From TMED26 sp002694075 (GTDB taxonomy: Bacteria; Pseudomonadota; Alphaproteobacteria; Thalassobaculales; Thalassobaculaceae), in assembly GCA_036160575.1 (NCBI GenBank), contig JAYYDT010000117.1, positions 1-14,891 on the forward strand: 14,891 nucleotides of DNA, written 5' to 3'. The translations under genes and the position numbers were made by a program. Shown here piece after piece: positions 1 to 7,553 of the stretch (positions within the stretch are counted from its first letter, which is position 1; every line of letters starts with the position of its first letter). The notes beneath the pieces were generated by a model. The model saw nothing but the letters and a program-made list of their open reading frames with translations. It ran no database searches and had not been told where the DNA came from.

Positions 1-922
1 CGGCGTCGACACGGGCGATGTCGCCGGCCGTCAGGCTATGGTCGGCCATGATCCGCGCCAAGCTGTCCAGACAGCTGTGGATGCTGGTCACGGTGGCATG
101 GGGTTTGAAGCCGCTGTTGGTGGTCTCCCAGGTCGCGCCGAGGCCGTCGAGGGCGCGCGGTAAGCCATGGGTGCCGCCGGCGAAGCTCGACAGAAAGCCG
201 CCATAATCGGCTTCCACCAAATTCTCGATCCCGGTGAAACCTTGCGCCGCCAATAGGGCGGCGCGGACACCGGCTTCGGCCGCCCGTCCGGAATGCAGGC
301 GTTTGACCATGGCGCCTTCTTGGGCCGCCATCAGCCCGGCGCCCAGCGAACCGGCGATGCCGATGGCGTGGAGCAGGGCGGCGCCGTCGAGTCCCAGCAT
401 TTTACCGGCGGTGACCGCCGCCGCGATGGCCCCTGCGGTGCCTTGCGGGTGAAACCCGCGCAGCAGCAAATCGGTGCCGGCGGCGGCGCCGATGCGATTG
501 GCCACCTCATAACCGGCGACAATCGCGGTTAAGGCCGTCCGCCCATCGCCGCCGCCGGCCCGCTCGGCCATGTTGACGGCCACCGGCACGACAATCGAGT
601 TCGGATGGACGATGGAATCGCGGTGAATATCATCAAGCTCGAAAGCGTGCCCGGCGGTGGCGTTGGCCAGGGCGGCGGCCGCCGCCGGTACTTTGACGCC
701 GCGGCCGAGAATTGTCGCTTCGCCGCGGCCGCCGTCGGCGATGGCCAAATCGGCGACCATCCGCGACCATGGCAGGGTGGCGCCCTGGAGGATCACACCG
801 AGACCGTCGAGGATCGCCAATTTGCCATGGGCGATGACCGCCGGCGGGAGATCGGCGAAATCCAGGTCGGCGGCGAAATACGCCAATTGGCGGGTGACAT
901 CGGGCGGCGGCGGTAAGGTCAT
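1..922 (-). CDS. MmgE/PrpD family protein (2-methylcitrate dehydratase-like), 3' end outside window
   Basis: An open frame of 307 codons runs from an ATG at 922 off the left edge; full family members are about 450 residues. MmgE/PrpD proteins include 2-methylcitrate dehydratase, cis-aconitate decarboxylase and many uncharacterised dehydratases or isomerases of small carboxylic acids. Visible signatures are FELDDIHRDSIVHPNS with GYEVANRIG following, GFHPQGTAGAIAAAV, a GSLGAGLMAAQEGAMVKRL segment and KPHATVTSIHS. A stop lies five codons upstream of the ATG, which fixes the start. No convincing Shine-Dalgarno precedes it; a perfect palindrome (931-950) lies there instead. It is the last visible gene of a minus-strand series, 60 nt after the dioxygenase gene. 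The N-terminal two-thirds are intact. The family is clear but the substrate is unknown, and the methylcitrate cycle partners prpB and prpC are not in view. Confidence 0.9.
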   Translation of the reverse strand, partial: MTLPPPPDVTRQLAYFAADLDFADLPPAVIAHGKLAILDGLGVILQGATLPWSRMVADLAIADGGRGEATILGRGVKVPAAAAALANATAGHAFELDDIHRDSIVHPNSIVVPVAVNMAERAGGGDGRTALTAIVAGYEVANRIGAAAGTDLLLRGFHPQGTAGAIAAAVTAGKMLGLDGAALLHAIGIAGSLGAGLMAAQEGAMVKRLHSGRAAEAGVRAALLAAQGFTGIENLVEADYGGFLSSFAGGTHGLPRALDGLGATWETTNSGFKPHATVTSIHSCLDSLARIMADHSLTAGDIARVDA

Positions 923-930
923 AGTGCGAG

Positions 931-950
931 CATATCAACCCATTGATATG
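931..950. promoter_or_regulatory. Perfect inverted repeat, candidate operator before the MmgE/PrpD gene
   Basis: CATATCAA (931-938) and TTGATATG (943-950) are exact reverse complements separated by CCCA. The element is AT-rich in a GC-rich setting and ends 8 bases before the MmgE/PrpD start codon at 922. It lies in the 60-nt gap between two genes of the same strand, so it could be the operator of an internal promoter. Binding by a dimeric repressor is inferred from symmetry alone. A short leader hairpin is the alternative. Confidence 0.5.
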
Positions 951-982
951 AGGCCAAGGTCACCGCACCGCCCTCAGCCCGT

Positions 983-1840
983 TTAGTACCGCTGGCCTTT
1001 TTGCGTTCGCGCGCCGGCGTAAAGGATTCGCCGTTTGATCGCGCTATCGGCCTTGCACCGGGCGAAATCCTCGGCCGCCAGCCGGCCGTGCGGCGCGCCG
1101 GCGACGGTGAAATGATCATACGCATCGCGCCCGTTGACCAAAGCGACCAAGGCCTTGTCGCCACTGGTTTGGCGCATGGAGGGTCGGATATAGCGGATCG
1201 CCGCGCCGATCCGCCGGTCGCCGGTGGTGTTGGGGCCCGAGGCGTGGAACAAATGGCCATGGTGCAGCGACGCCTGACCCGGCGTCAGCTCGATGTTCAC
1301 GCCCTCGGCGTCATCGACCTCCACCGCCACTTCCTGGCCGCGCGACAGCAGATTGTTGTCATCGAAGCTGTCGTTATGGGGGACTTGGCGCTGGTGGTGA
1401 CTGCCGGGCAGAAACCGCATGCAGCCGCTGGCGGTGTTGGCCGGCGACAGGGCCAGCCAGGCGGTGACTTCCTCGGCGTCGTCCAAGCCCCAATAGGTCA
1501 GATCCTGGTGCCAGGTGACGATTTTCGGGCTATGCGCTTCCTTGATGAACAGCCCGGCGCTCCACACCATCAGGTCTGACCCAAGGATCGGCGTTACCGC
1601 CGCCAACAGTTTGGGGTGTCGGATCAAGCGGTCGAAGGATGGCAGCAGCCGGTCGGGATAGGACCGGAGCAGGGCCAGCTTCTCGCGATCCTCGGCCAGT
1701 TCGCTTTCGGCGGCCTCCAAATCGGCGCGGGCTTCGGCCGCTTCCGCCGGTGAAATGACGTCAATCGGCGACATAAACCCGTCGCGGGCGAATTGGTCGG
1801 CGATCTCGGCACCGCCCGATTGTCTGGCTTGCGCGGACAT
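983..1840 (-). CDS. Phytanoyl-CoA dioxygenase (PhyH) family Fe(II)/2-oxoglutarate oxygenase
   Basis: This 285-residue protein has PhyH family length and the expected iron site. The facial triad is H111-x-D113 in TWHQDLTYW, and the distal histidine is probably H199 in HLFHASGPN. R209/R210, about ten residues later, is in position to bind the 2-oxoglutarate carboxylate. The FLPGSHHQ motif around residue 145 is typical of the family. Such enzymes hydroxylate, and sometimes halogenate, acyl-CoAs or small acids using O2 and 2-oxoglutarate. The start at 1840 is supported by AGGGAGGA about 8 nt upstream. The gene lies 75 nt after a crotonase gene and before MmgE/PrpD on the same strand, which fits oxidation of a CoA thioester or acid intermediate. 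The substrate is unknown. Confidence 0.9.
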   Translation of the reverse strand: MSAQARQSGGAEIADQFARDGFMSPIDVISPAEAAEARADLEAAESELAEDREKLALLRSYPDRLLPSFDRLIRHPKLLAAVTPILGSDLMVWSAGLFIKEAHSPKIVTWHQDLTYWGLDDAEEVTAWLALSPANTASGCMRFLPGSHHQRQVPHNDSFDDNNLLSRGQEVAVEVDDAEGVNIELTPGQASLHHGHLFHASGPNTTGDRRIGAAIRYIRPSMRQTSGDKALVALVNGRDAYDHFTVAGAPHGRLAAEDFARCKADSAIKRRILYAGARTQKGQRY

Positions 1841-1915
1841 GGCCCGGTCCTCCCTTTTTTGTTTTGGGAAGTATTCATCGCCGCGCCGGCCGACGCAAGG
1901 CCGCCTACGGAGGGC

Positions 1916-2704
1916 TTATCCGCCGGTATAATTCGGCGGCCGTTTCTCCAGAAAGGCGCGCACCCCTTCGGCGTAATCCGCCCCCGATTGGGCCAGAGCG
2001 AATTGGTCGAAGTCGCTGTGGCTGGCGACACCGGCCAGAGCGTTGGCGTAAGCGTTGATGTCTTGCTTACACATGCGCAGAGCGACCGGCGGCAGGCTGG
2101 CCGCCCGTTCGGCCATCGCCAGGGCGGCGTCAAGGGTGCCGCCATCGGCGGCGACCTCATCGGCGATGCCCCAATCGACGGCGCGCGCGGCGGCGACTTT
2201 CTCAGCCAATATAACGATCCGCTTGGCTTTCGCCGGGCCGACCAGATTGGTGATGCGCGGCACCGATCCCCAGCTCATATTCATGCCGCGCTCAATCTCG
2301 GGCACGTACATATGACCGTTTTCGCTAACCACCCGCAAATCGGTGGCCACCGCCAAGGCGACGCCACCGCCGACGCACCATCCCTCAATCGCCGAGATGG
2401 TCAGGGCCTGCACTTCTTCCCAGGCGCGGCACATGCGCATGCCGGCCATCATGCGCACCCGCCGCTCGGCCAGGCCGGCGTCGCGCAGAGCGGCGGTTTC
2501 CGGGTCCTTCAAATCGGCGCCCATGGAAAAATTGTCGACCCGCCCGGCGAGCACCACGGCCGAGGTCTCGCTGTCGTGGTCGAAGCTATGGGCGGCCGCC
2601 GTCAGCTCGCGCAATAGCGCCTGCGACATGGGGTTGGCGGGCGTGCCGCGGTCGAAGCGGACAATCGCGATGCGCCCCTGTTTTTCGATTGTGACAAAAT
2701 CCAT
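1916..2704 (-). CDS. Enoyl-CoA hydratase/isomerase (crotonase) family protein, keeps one catalytic Glu
   Basis: This 262-residue protein has the crotonase fold, which stabilises CoA-thioester enolates. The two oxyanion-hole segments are NFSMGADL (residues 59-65) and IEGWCVGGGVALA (106-118). Aligned by eye with rat enoyl-CoA hydratase, the first catalytic glutamate is present (E136 in MYVPEIERG), but the second position is R162, so ordinary hydration is uncertain. The ATG at 2704 is chosen because GGAGG lies 6 nt upstream; the frame stays open to 2785, but that extension overlaps the preceding gene and lacks homology. Its start is 19 nt after the stop of the other minus-strand crotonase, so the two are almost certainly co-transcribed. 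C-terminal FLEKRPPNYTG is a common ending in this family. Confidence 0.9.
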   Translation of the reverse strand: MDFVTIEKQGRIAIVRFDRGTPANPMSQALLRELTAAAHSFDHDSETSAVVLAGRVDNFSMGADLKDPETAALRDAGLAERRVRMMAGMRMCRAWEEVQALTISAIEGWCVGGGVALAVATDLRVVSENGHMYVPEIERGMNMSWGSVPRITNLVGPAKAKRIVILAEKVAAARAVDWGIADEVAADGGTLDAALAMAERAASLPPVALRMCKQDINAYANALAGVASHSDFDQFALAQSGADYAEGVRAFLEKRPPNYTGG

Positions 2705-2723
2705 CCTGGCCTCCGGTCTTGCG

Positions 2724-3581
2724 CTAACAAGGGTCGTTGATCGGCCGGTCACGCGACCAGTCATAGGTGCCGCGGTCTCGTTCATCGACCGCCTGCTTCC
2801 AGCCGACTTCTTCCGAGCGGTGCTTGAACGCCAGCCCTTCCGGCGAATGGCGGGCGATCCCGTCCATCACCGTCGCCAGACGCTGGGTCTGGGCCAGGCC
2901 CATCGCCTCGATCGCTTGGTTGATGACCATTTTCTGCATGGTCAATTGGTTGATCGGCACGCTGGCCATGCGCGCCGCCAAATCCTCCACCGCCGCGTCC
3001 AAGTCGGCGGCGGGCACCGCTTTCATCACCAATCCCATACGGGCGGCTTCGCGGCCATCGATTTTGTCGCCGGTCAACAGCATCCTTTTGGCCTGCTCGG
3101 CGCCGACCCGGTAAACCCACATTGCCGTCGTCGGGCACCCCCAGACACGCGCCGGCATATACCCAATCTCGGCATCCTCGGCCATCACCACGCAATCGCA
3201 GCACAGCGCGATATCCGAACCGCCGGCGACGGCGTAACCCTGGACCTTGCAAATCACCGGTTTGGCGGAATGCCAAAGCGACATGAAGTGCTCGGTGTTG
3301 CGGCGCATGAAGGCGTAGTCCTTAAGCGGATCCCACGGCATCGGCTGGGTGACCTCGCCGGCGCCATCGCCCTCGGCGTAAAAGCTGAGGTCGTAGCCGG
3401 CAGAGAACGCCTTGCCGGCGCCGGACAGCACGATGACATGCACCTCCGGGTCGGCGTTGGCCGCCGCCACCGCCGCCGACAACGCGCCCGGCATCTCATC
3501 GTCGATGGCGTTGAAGACCTCCGGACGGTTGAGCGTGATGCGGGCGATGCGGCCGGATCGCCTATAGATGACCTTTGACAT
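2724..3581 (-). CDS. Enoyl-CoA hydratase/isomerase (crotonase) family protein lacking both hydratase glutamates
   Basis: This 285-residue crotonase-fold protein starts MSKVIYRRSGRIARITLNRP. Its oxyanion-hole segments are GKAFSAGYDL (56-65) and VQGYAVAGGSDIAL (113-126). The positions of the two catalytic glutamates of rat enoyl-CoA hydratase appear to hold A144 (YMPARVWG) and R166 (QAKRMLL), so it is probably not a classical hydratase. A longer loop at about residues 65-95 precedes the HSAKPVICKVQG segment. It is the promoter-proximal gene of the minus-strand series and faces the acyl-CoA synthetase gene across a 105-bp divergent spacer. The ribosome site is weak (CGGAA about 8 nt upstream). 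Isomerase, thioesterase, lyase or decarboxylase activity are all possible for this fold. Confidence 0.88.
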   Translation of the reverse strand: MSKVIYRRSGRIARITLNRPEVFNAIDDEMPGALSAAVAAANADPEVHVIVLSGAGKAFSAGYDLSFYAEGDGAGEVTQPMPWDPLKDYAFMRRNTEHFMSLWHSAKPVICKVQGYAVAGGSDIALCCDCVVMAEDAEIGYMPARVWGCPTTAMWVYRVGAEQAKRMLLTGDKIDGREAARMGLVMKAVPAADLDAAVEDLAARMASVPINQLTMQKMVINQAIEAMGLAQTQRLATVMDGIARHSPEGLAFKHRSEEVGWKQAVDERDRGTYDWSRDRPINDPC

Positions 3582-3686
3582 GGCGCGGTTCCGCTGTGTT
3601 CAATCCCTCGTCGAACGGGGAGACTACAGGACCGTTAAAGCGCGGGGCAATGACCTTGGCGGCGGCCCTGGTTGGGGGGATGGACC
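3582..3686. promoter_or_regulatory. Divergent promoter region between crotonase and acyl-CoA synthetase genes
   Basis: This 105-bp spacer separates two genes transcribed away from each other, so promoters for both probably lie here or just inside the genes. I see no convincing -35/-10 pair and no clear symmetric operator. The rightward gene has a GGGGGGA ribosome-binding tract near 3675-3680. Confidence 0.4.
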
Positions 3687-5300
3687 ATGTACCGTTTGCG
3701 GTTAAGCGAGTCTTTTGTGCCGGCGCAAAACGACGTCGCGGTGCTGGAAACGACGGTCGGCGGGTTATTGCGCCAGCGCGCCGCCGAACGGCCGGCGGCG
3801 CGCGCCTTGATCGAGATTGGGTTGGACGGCGCCACCGGCCGGCAATGGACCTATGGCGAACTGCTGGCCGACGCCACCCGCCTGGCCGAGGCCCTGGCCA
3901 GCCGCTACGCCCCCGGCGAACGGGTGGTTGTGTGGGCGCCGAATATTCCGGAATGGGTGTTGATGGAGTACGCCACCGCGCTCGCCGGCCTGGTCCTGGT
4001 GACCGCCAACCCGGCCTACCAGACATCGGAATTGCGGTATGTGCTGGAGCAATCGGGCGCGTCCGGCCTGTTTATGGTGCCCAGTCACCGCGGCAACCCG
4101 ATGGCCGAGATTGCGGCGGCGGCGCTTGACGGGCTGCCGGCGGTGCGTGAGTGCGTTGACCTGCGTGACCCGACAGCCCTCTTTCGGTGTGCCGGGCCGG
4201 CCGCCGATCTACCGGCGGTCCGGCCGCAAGACGCGGCGCAGATTCAGTACACCTCGGGGACCACAGGTTTTCCCAAAGGCGCGGTGTTGTCACATCGCGG
4301 CTTGACCAACAACGCCCGGCTCTCGGCCATTCGTTCCAACAGCCATGGCGACTCGCTATGGGCTAATTTCATGCCGCTTTTCCACACCGCCGGTTGCGCC
4401 ATCATCGCGCTCGGCGCGCTGCACGCGGGCTGCGCCATGGCGGTGGTGCCGCTGTTCGATCCGGCGATCATCAACCGCCTGGTGGCGCGTGAAAAGGTCA
4501 CCGCCTTCGTCGCGGTGCCGACCATGCTGGTCGCCCTGCTGGAAAATCTGGCGGTCGAGAACCACGATATGTCGTCGATGGAAATGGTTATCTCGGGCGG
4601 CTCAATGGTCGCCCCGGAATTGGCGCGCGAGGTGCTCAGCGGCTTCGACTGCGGTTTGCAGACCGTTTACGGGCAAACCGAATGCTGCCCGATCATCACT
4701 CAACATCAAAGCGACGACAGCCTCGATGACATCTGCGAGACCGTCGGTCAGCCGTTGCCGCAAACCGCCGTCTCGATCCGCGATCCGGCGAGTAACGTGG
4801 TTCTTCAGCTTGGCGTTATCGGCGAGATTTGCGTGCGCGGTTATTGCAACATGATCGGCTATCACGCTAACCCGGCGGCGACGGCGGAAACCATCGACGC
4901 CGAGGGGTGGCTGCACACCGGCGATCTGGGCACCTTGGATGCGCGCGGCTATCTACGTATCACTGGGCGAGTGAAGGAGATGATTATTCGCGGCGGAGAA
5001 AATCTGTTTCCGGCGGAAATCGAAAACACCTTGCTGGAGCATGGCGACATCGCCGAGGTGGCGGTGATCGGTCTGCCCGATCCGCGTTGGGGTGAGGTGG
5101 TCGCCGCCTTTGTCCGCCCGGAAAGCGGCTGTACGGTGGATCCGCTGGCGCTCAAAGCTTTTTGCCGGGACCGTATGTCGCCGCAAAAAACCCCGACCGA
5201 ATGGTTCTCGGTCAGCGCCTTTCCCCTGACCGGCTCGGGCAAAATTCAGAAATTCGCTTTGCGTGACCAGTTTTTGGCCGGAGACCACCAGGCGCTTTGA
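3687..5300 (+). CDS. AMP-forming acyl-CoA synthetase (ANL superfamily)
   Basis: This 537-residue enzyme activates a carboxylic acid to an acyl-adenylate and then a CoA thioester. All ANL core motifs are present in order: the phosphate loop YTSGTTGFPKG (188-198), GQTECCP (329-335), GWLHTGDL (407-414), the hinge GRVKEMIIRGGENL (427-440) and the adenylation lysine K519 in GSGKIQK. Length and motifs fit medium/long-chain or aromatic acyl-CoA synthetases; substrate specificity cannot be read. A TTG at 3672 in the same frame is possible, but the ATG at 3687 has GGGGGGA ending 6 nt upstream and is preferred. The gene diverges from the two-crotonase operon and probably supplies its CoA thioester. It is followed closely by an Fe(II) oxygenase gene on the same strand. 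Confidence 0.93.
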   Translation: MYRLRLSESFVPAQNDVAVLETTVGGLLRQRAAERPAARALIEIGLDGATGRQWTYGELLADATRLAEALASRYAPGERVVVWAPNIPEWVLMEYATALAGLVLVTANPAYQTSELRYVLEQSGASGLFMVPSHRGNPMAEIAAAALDGLPAVRECVDLRDPTALFRCAGPAADLPAVRPQDAAQIQYTSGTTGFPKGAVLSHRGLTNNARLSAIRSNSHGDSLWANFMPLFHTAGCAIIALGALHAGCAMAVVPLFDPAIINRLVAREKVTAFVAVPTMLVALLENLAVENHDMSSMEMVISGGSMVAPELAREVLSGFDCGLQTVYGQTECCPIITQHQSDDSLDDICETVGQPLPQTAVSIRDPASNVVLQLGVIGEICVRGYCNMIGYHANPAATAETIDAEGWLHTGDLGTLDARGYLRITGRVKEMIIRGGENLFPAEIENTLLEHGDIAEVAVIGLPDPRWGEVVAAFVRPESGCTVDPLALKAFCRDRMSPQKTPTEWFSVSAFPLTGSGKIQKFALRDQFLAGDHQAL

Positions 5301-5314
5301 GGCGCTCCAAAGCG
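5293..5314 (+). terminator. Inverted repeat at the end of the acyl-CoA synthetase gene, weak terminator candidate
   Basis: CGCTTTG (5293-5299) and CAAAGCG (5308-5314) are exact complements around an 8-nt loop, and the stem overlaps the stop codon. No uninterrupted T tract follows on the plus strand, so intrinsic termination is doubtful. It could instead protect the 3' end or have no function. Confidence 0.25.
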
Positions 5315-5317
5315 TGT

Positions 5318-5323
5318 GCTAAT
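5318..5323 (+). promoter_or_regulatory. GCTAAT box upstream of the Fe(II) oxygenase gene
   Basis: GCTAAT lies 43 nt before the inferred ATT start at 5367. The same hexamer in the same orientation lies 43 and 45 nt before the DmdA-like and nitronate-monooxygenase-like genes. CTAAT is the core described for E. coli GcvA sites, and a GcvA-like regulator is encoded at 9584-10483. One copy of the hexamer also occurs inside coding sequence near 4363, so chance occurrence is possible. Confidence 0.35.
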
Positions 5324-5330
5324 TTCAAAA

Positions 5331-5353
5331 AAATCGCTCAAAACTTGAGATTT
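5331..5353 (+). other. AT-rich bulged hairpin just upstream of the Fe(II) oxygenase reading frame
   Basis: AAAT (5331-5334), a two-base bulge and CTCAA (5337-5341) pair with TTGAG (5345-5349) and ATTT (5350-5353) around a three-base loop. The element ends 13 nt before the presumed non-canonical start codon at 5367. It could be a leader structure affecting translation, a weak end signal for the upstream gene, or chance. Confidence 0.25.
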
Positions 5354-5366
5354 AGCGAGAGCCGCC

Positions 5367-6407
5367 ATTTCCAGCATTCCCATTATCGACATCGGGCCGC
5401 TGTTCGGAGACGCCGGGGCAAGGCGTGATGCCGTTGATCAGGCGATTGGCGCGGCCGCCTTCGACATTGGTTTCATGGTGGTGGCGGGCCATCCGCCGTG
5501 GATGCGCGTTTCGGCCGCCCGACAAGCTTGTTTGTTGCGCCTTTTCGAGATGCCGGAGGCCGCGCGGCGGCCGCTCTGGAAGCGCAATTTCGCGCCCGAA
5601 AATCGACATCTCTACCGCGGCTGGTTCCCCTTGGAGTCGAGCCCCGCGCGCAACCGCGAAGGCTATGAGATCGGCCCCGACATTCTGCGGTCGCTGCCCG
5701 CCGACGGGGATATTCTGAACGAGACGACGCCGCTGCCGCCGGCCGGCACGGTGCCTGACGATTGGGCGGCGGTGGCGCGGGGTTATTTTGCCGATATGGA
5801 AACTCTTGGCGGTGCCATCCTCGACGCGCTGTCGCGCTGCCTGGACATAGATCCGGCGATTTTTCGCGACGCGTTTCGCGACGGCATTTCGACCTTGCGC
5901 CTGCTCCATTATCCTGGCGAAACGGCCCCGGCGAGCGCCGATGACGTGGCCAACCGCTTCGTCGAGATCGATGGCGCGCGGGTGGAGCAGACCGCGCGTC
6001 CACATGTCGACAGCGGGTTGCTCACCATTTTGGCGCAATGCGGTGTCGGCGGGCTGCAGGCCCTCGCCCGGGACGGCAGCTGGTGCGACGTGCCGGTGTG
6101 CGACGACGGTTTCGCGGTGAATTTCGGTGGCTTGATGGAGCTTTGGACCGGCGGGCGCATTCGCGCGACCCGCCATCGGGTGTTGGGCCGAGGCCACACC
6201 CGCCATTCGATCCCATTTTTCTTCGAACCACGCCCCAGCACCCGCATTGGGCCGCTGCCGATTGCCGGCGCGGCGGCGTTCACGCCGTTTCTGTATGGCG
6301 ACCATCTGTGGTCGTTGACCACCCGCTTTCCGGAGAATTTCGGTCTGGGCCCGCTACGCCCACCGCGTGAGCCGGAGACCTTGGCCGCGGTCCCGCGCCT
6401 AAGCTGA
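5367..6407 (+). CDS. Isopenicillin N synthase-family Fe(II)/2-oxoglutarate dioxygenase, apparent ATT start
   Basis: From 5367 this frame encodes 346 residues of a non-haem iron oxygenase. The N-terminal signature SSIPIIDIGPL and the GFMVVAGHPP segment are typical of the DIOX_N region. The iron ligands are H213-x-D215 (ARPHVDSG) and H270 (ATRHRV), with R279-x-S281 for 2-oxoglutarate; numbers count from 5367. The first conventional start in frame is the ATG at 5475, which would remove the conserved N-terminus. A stop at 5346-5348 bounds the frame, and ATT at 5367 is the best-placed codon, with a weak GCGAGAG upstream. Either a rare ATT start or a point change from ATG explains this. The gene follows the acyl-CoA synthetase by 66 nt, and its last 9 bases overlap the convergent DmdA-like gene. 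The substrate is unknown. Confidence 0.82.
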   Translation: MSSIPIIDIGPLFGDAGARRDAVDQAIGAAAFDIGFMVVAGHPPWMRVSAARQACLLRLFEMPEAARRPLWKRNFAPENRHLYRGWFPLESSPARNREGYEIGPDILRSLPADGDILNETTPLPPAGTVPDDWAAVARGYFADMETLGGAILDALSRCLDIDPAIFRDAFRDGISTLRLLHYPGETAPASADDVANRFVEIDGARVEQTARPHVDSGLLTILAQCGVGGLQALARDGSWCDVPVCDDGFAVNFGGLMELWTGGRIRATRHRVLGRGHTRHSIPFFFEPRPSTRIGPLPIAGAAAFTPFLYGDHLWSLTTRFPENFGLGPLRPPREPETLAAVPRLS

Positions 6408-7553
6408 CGCCGGCGCGGCCTGCTGCCTTTTGGCCAGGAACGGCGTCTCGGCGACCATCGCCCCGCGCTCGCCGTCCCAGGTATCGACGCTCAGGCGTTG
6501 GCCCGGCGCGGCGCACTCGACGGGCACCATGGCCAGCGCGATATTGCGCTCCAGACGCGGCGAATAGGCGAGGCTGGTCAGTCGTCCCACCTCGCGGCTA
6601 CCGGCCATCACCGGCCAGACATCCTCATTGGGGGCGATCGCTGGCCCGTCCACGGTCAAGCCGACCAAGCGCCGCCGTGGCGGGGTGGCGGCGATCCGGC
6701 GTAGCGCCCGCTGGCCGATATACGGGGCCGCGCCGCTCAGGTCGACCAGGCGGCCCAGGCCAACCTCAAACGGATTTTCGTCGGCCGTCATATCGACGCC
6801 CCAGGATAGAATCGCGGATTCGATCCGGCGGGCGTGGGAAACACAGCCGGGCGCGACGTTGAAAGGTTTGCCGGCGGCCAACAAATGCTCAAACAAGGCA
6901 TCGCCCTTGCTGGCGTCGGCGAGATAGACCTCATAGCCGAATTCACCGCTATAGCCGGTGCGCGAAATGACGATTTCAGCGCCCTGGAATTCTGTCGTCA
7001 TGGTCCAGAAATACTTGAGATCGGCGATCCCCCCGCCGAAAGCGGCGGCCAGCAGGAGCGGCGATTTCGGTCCTTGCACCTGCATCACCGAGACATTCGC
7101 GTCGGCGATGGTGACATCGAAATCGGTGCCGGTTTGAACCCCTCGCGCCCATAGTTCCAAATCGCAATCGGCGGTCGACACCCAAAATCGGTCGGCGCCG
7201 CGCCGCAAAATGATCGGGTCGCCAAGGATGCCGCCATCGGGGGCGGTGATAAGGGCGTATTTGCATTGCCCGACCGCGAATTTCGACAGATCCCGGGGGG
7301 TCAGATATTGCACGAAGCGGGCCGCGTCCGGGCCGCTGATTTCAACCTGTCGCTCGCCCATCACGGGCCACAAGGCGACATGGTTGATGACCTGCCAGTA
7401 TTCGGCCACGGGGTCGTCGAAATAGCTGGTGATATAGGTGCGATTGTAAACAGAGAATGTGCGGCAGCCGTGGCGCCAGGCGGCCTCGAAAAAGGCCCCT
7501 TTGCGTATCCGCGGCTGAAAATGAATCTGCGCGTCCCGGTGGCTTTGACGCAT
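6399..7553 (-). CDS. DmdA-like/GcvT-family folate-dependent demethylase or aminomethyltransferase
   Basis: This 384-residue protein has the GcvT fold and resembles dimethylsulfoniopropionate demethylase (DmdA) and its paralogues more than the glycine-cleavage T protein. Resemblances include FSVYNRTYITSYF (33-45), a GERQVEISGPDAA segment (66-78), LTPRDLSKFAVGQC (84-97), GGILGDPIIL (107-116, D112 at the likely catalytic aspartate), SRTGYSGEFGYEVY (197-210) and NPFEVGLGRLVDL (260-272). Such enzymes move a methyl or methylene group from sulfur or nitrogen to tetrahydrofolate. The ATG at 7553 has GGGGAGGGG about 9 nt upstream; the frame remains open to 7697 without homology. It converges on the Fe(II) oxygenase gene with a 9-bp overlap and diverges from the flavoprotein gene. 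No gcvH or gcvP is nearby, which argues against a glycine-cleavage role. True DMSP activity is unproven. Confidence 0.85.
   Translation of the reverse strand: MRQSHRDAQIHFQPRIRKGAFFEAAWRHGCRTFSVYNRTYITSYFDDPVAEYWQVINHVALWPVMGERQVEISGPDAARFVQYLTPRDLSKFAVGQCKYALITAPDGGILGDPIILRRGADRFWVSTADCDLELWARGVQTGTDFDVTIADANVSVMQVQGPKSPLLLAAAFGGGIADLKYFWTMTTEFQGAEIVISRTGYSGEFGYEVYLADASKGDALFEHLLAAGKPFNVAPGCVSHARRIESAILSWGVDMTADENPFEVGLGRLVDLSGAAPYIGQRALRRIAATPPRRRLVGLTVDGPAIAPNEDVWPVMAGSREVGRLTSLAYSPRLERNIALAMVPVECAAPGQRLSVDTWDGERGAMVAETPFLAKRQQAAPASA

Noticed and set aside
1793..2617. 274-codon plus-strand open frame
   Set aside because: Antisense to the PhyH-like and crotonase genes, composition-driven, no family motif.
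2343..3578. 411-codon plus-strand open frame opposite the two minus-strand crotonase genes
   Set aside because: The minus strand encodes two recognisable crotonases with good motifs. The antisense frame has no recognisable domain and is an expected by-product of high G+C.
5352..6305. 317-codon minus-strand open frame
   Set aside because: Lies antisense to the Fe(II) oxygenase, whose iron and 2-oxoglutarate ligands are clear on the plus strand.
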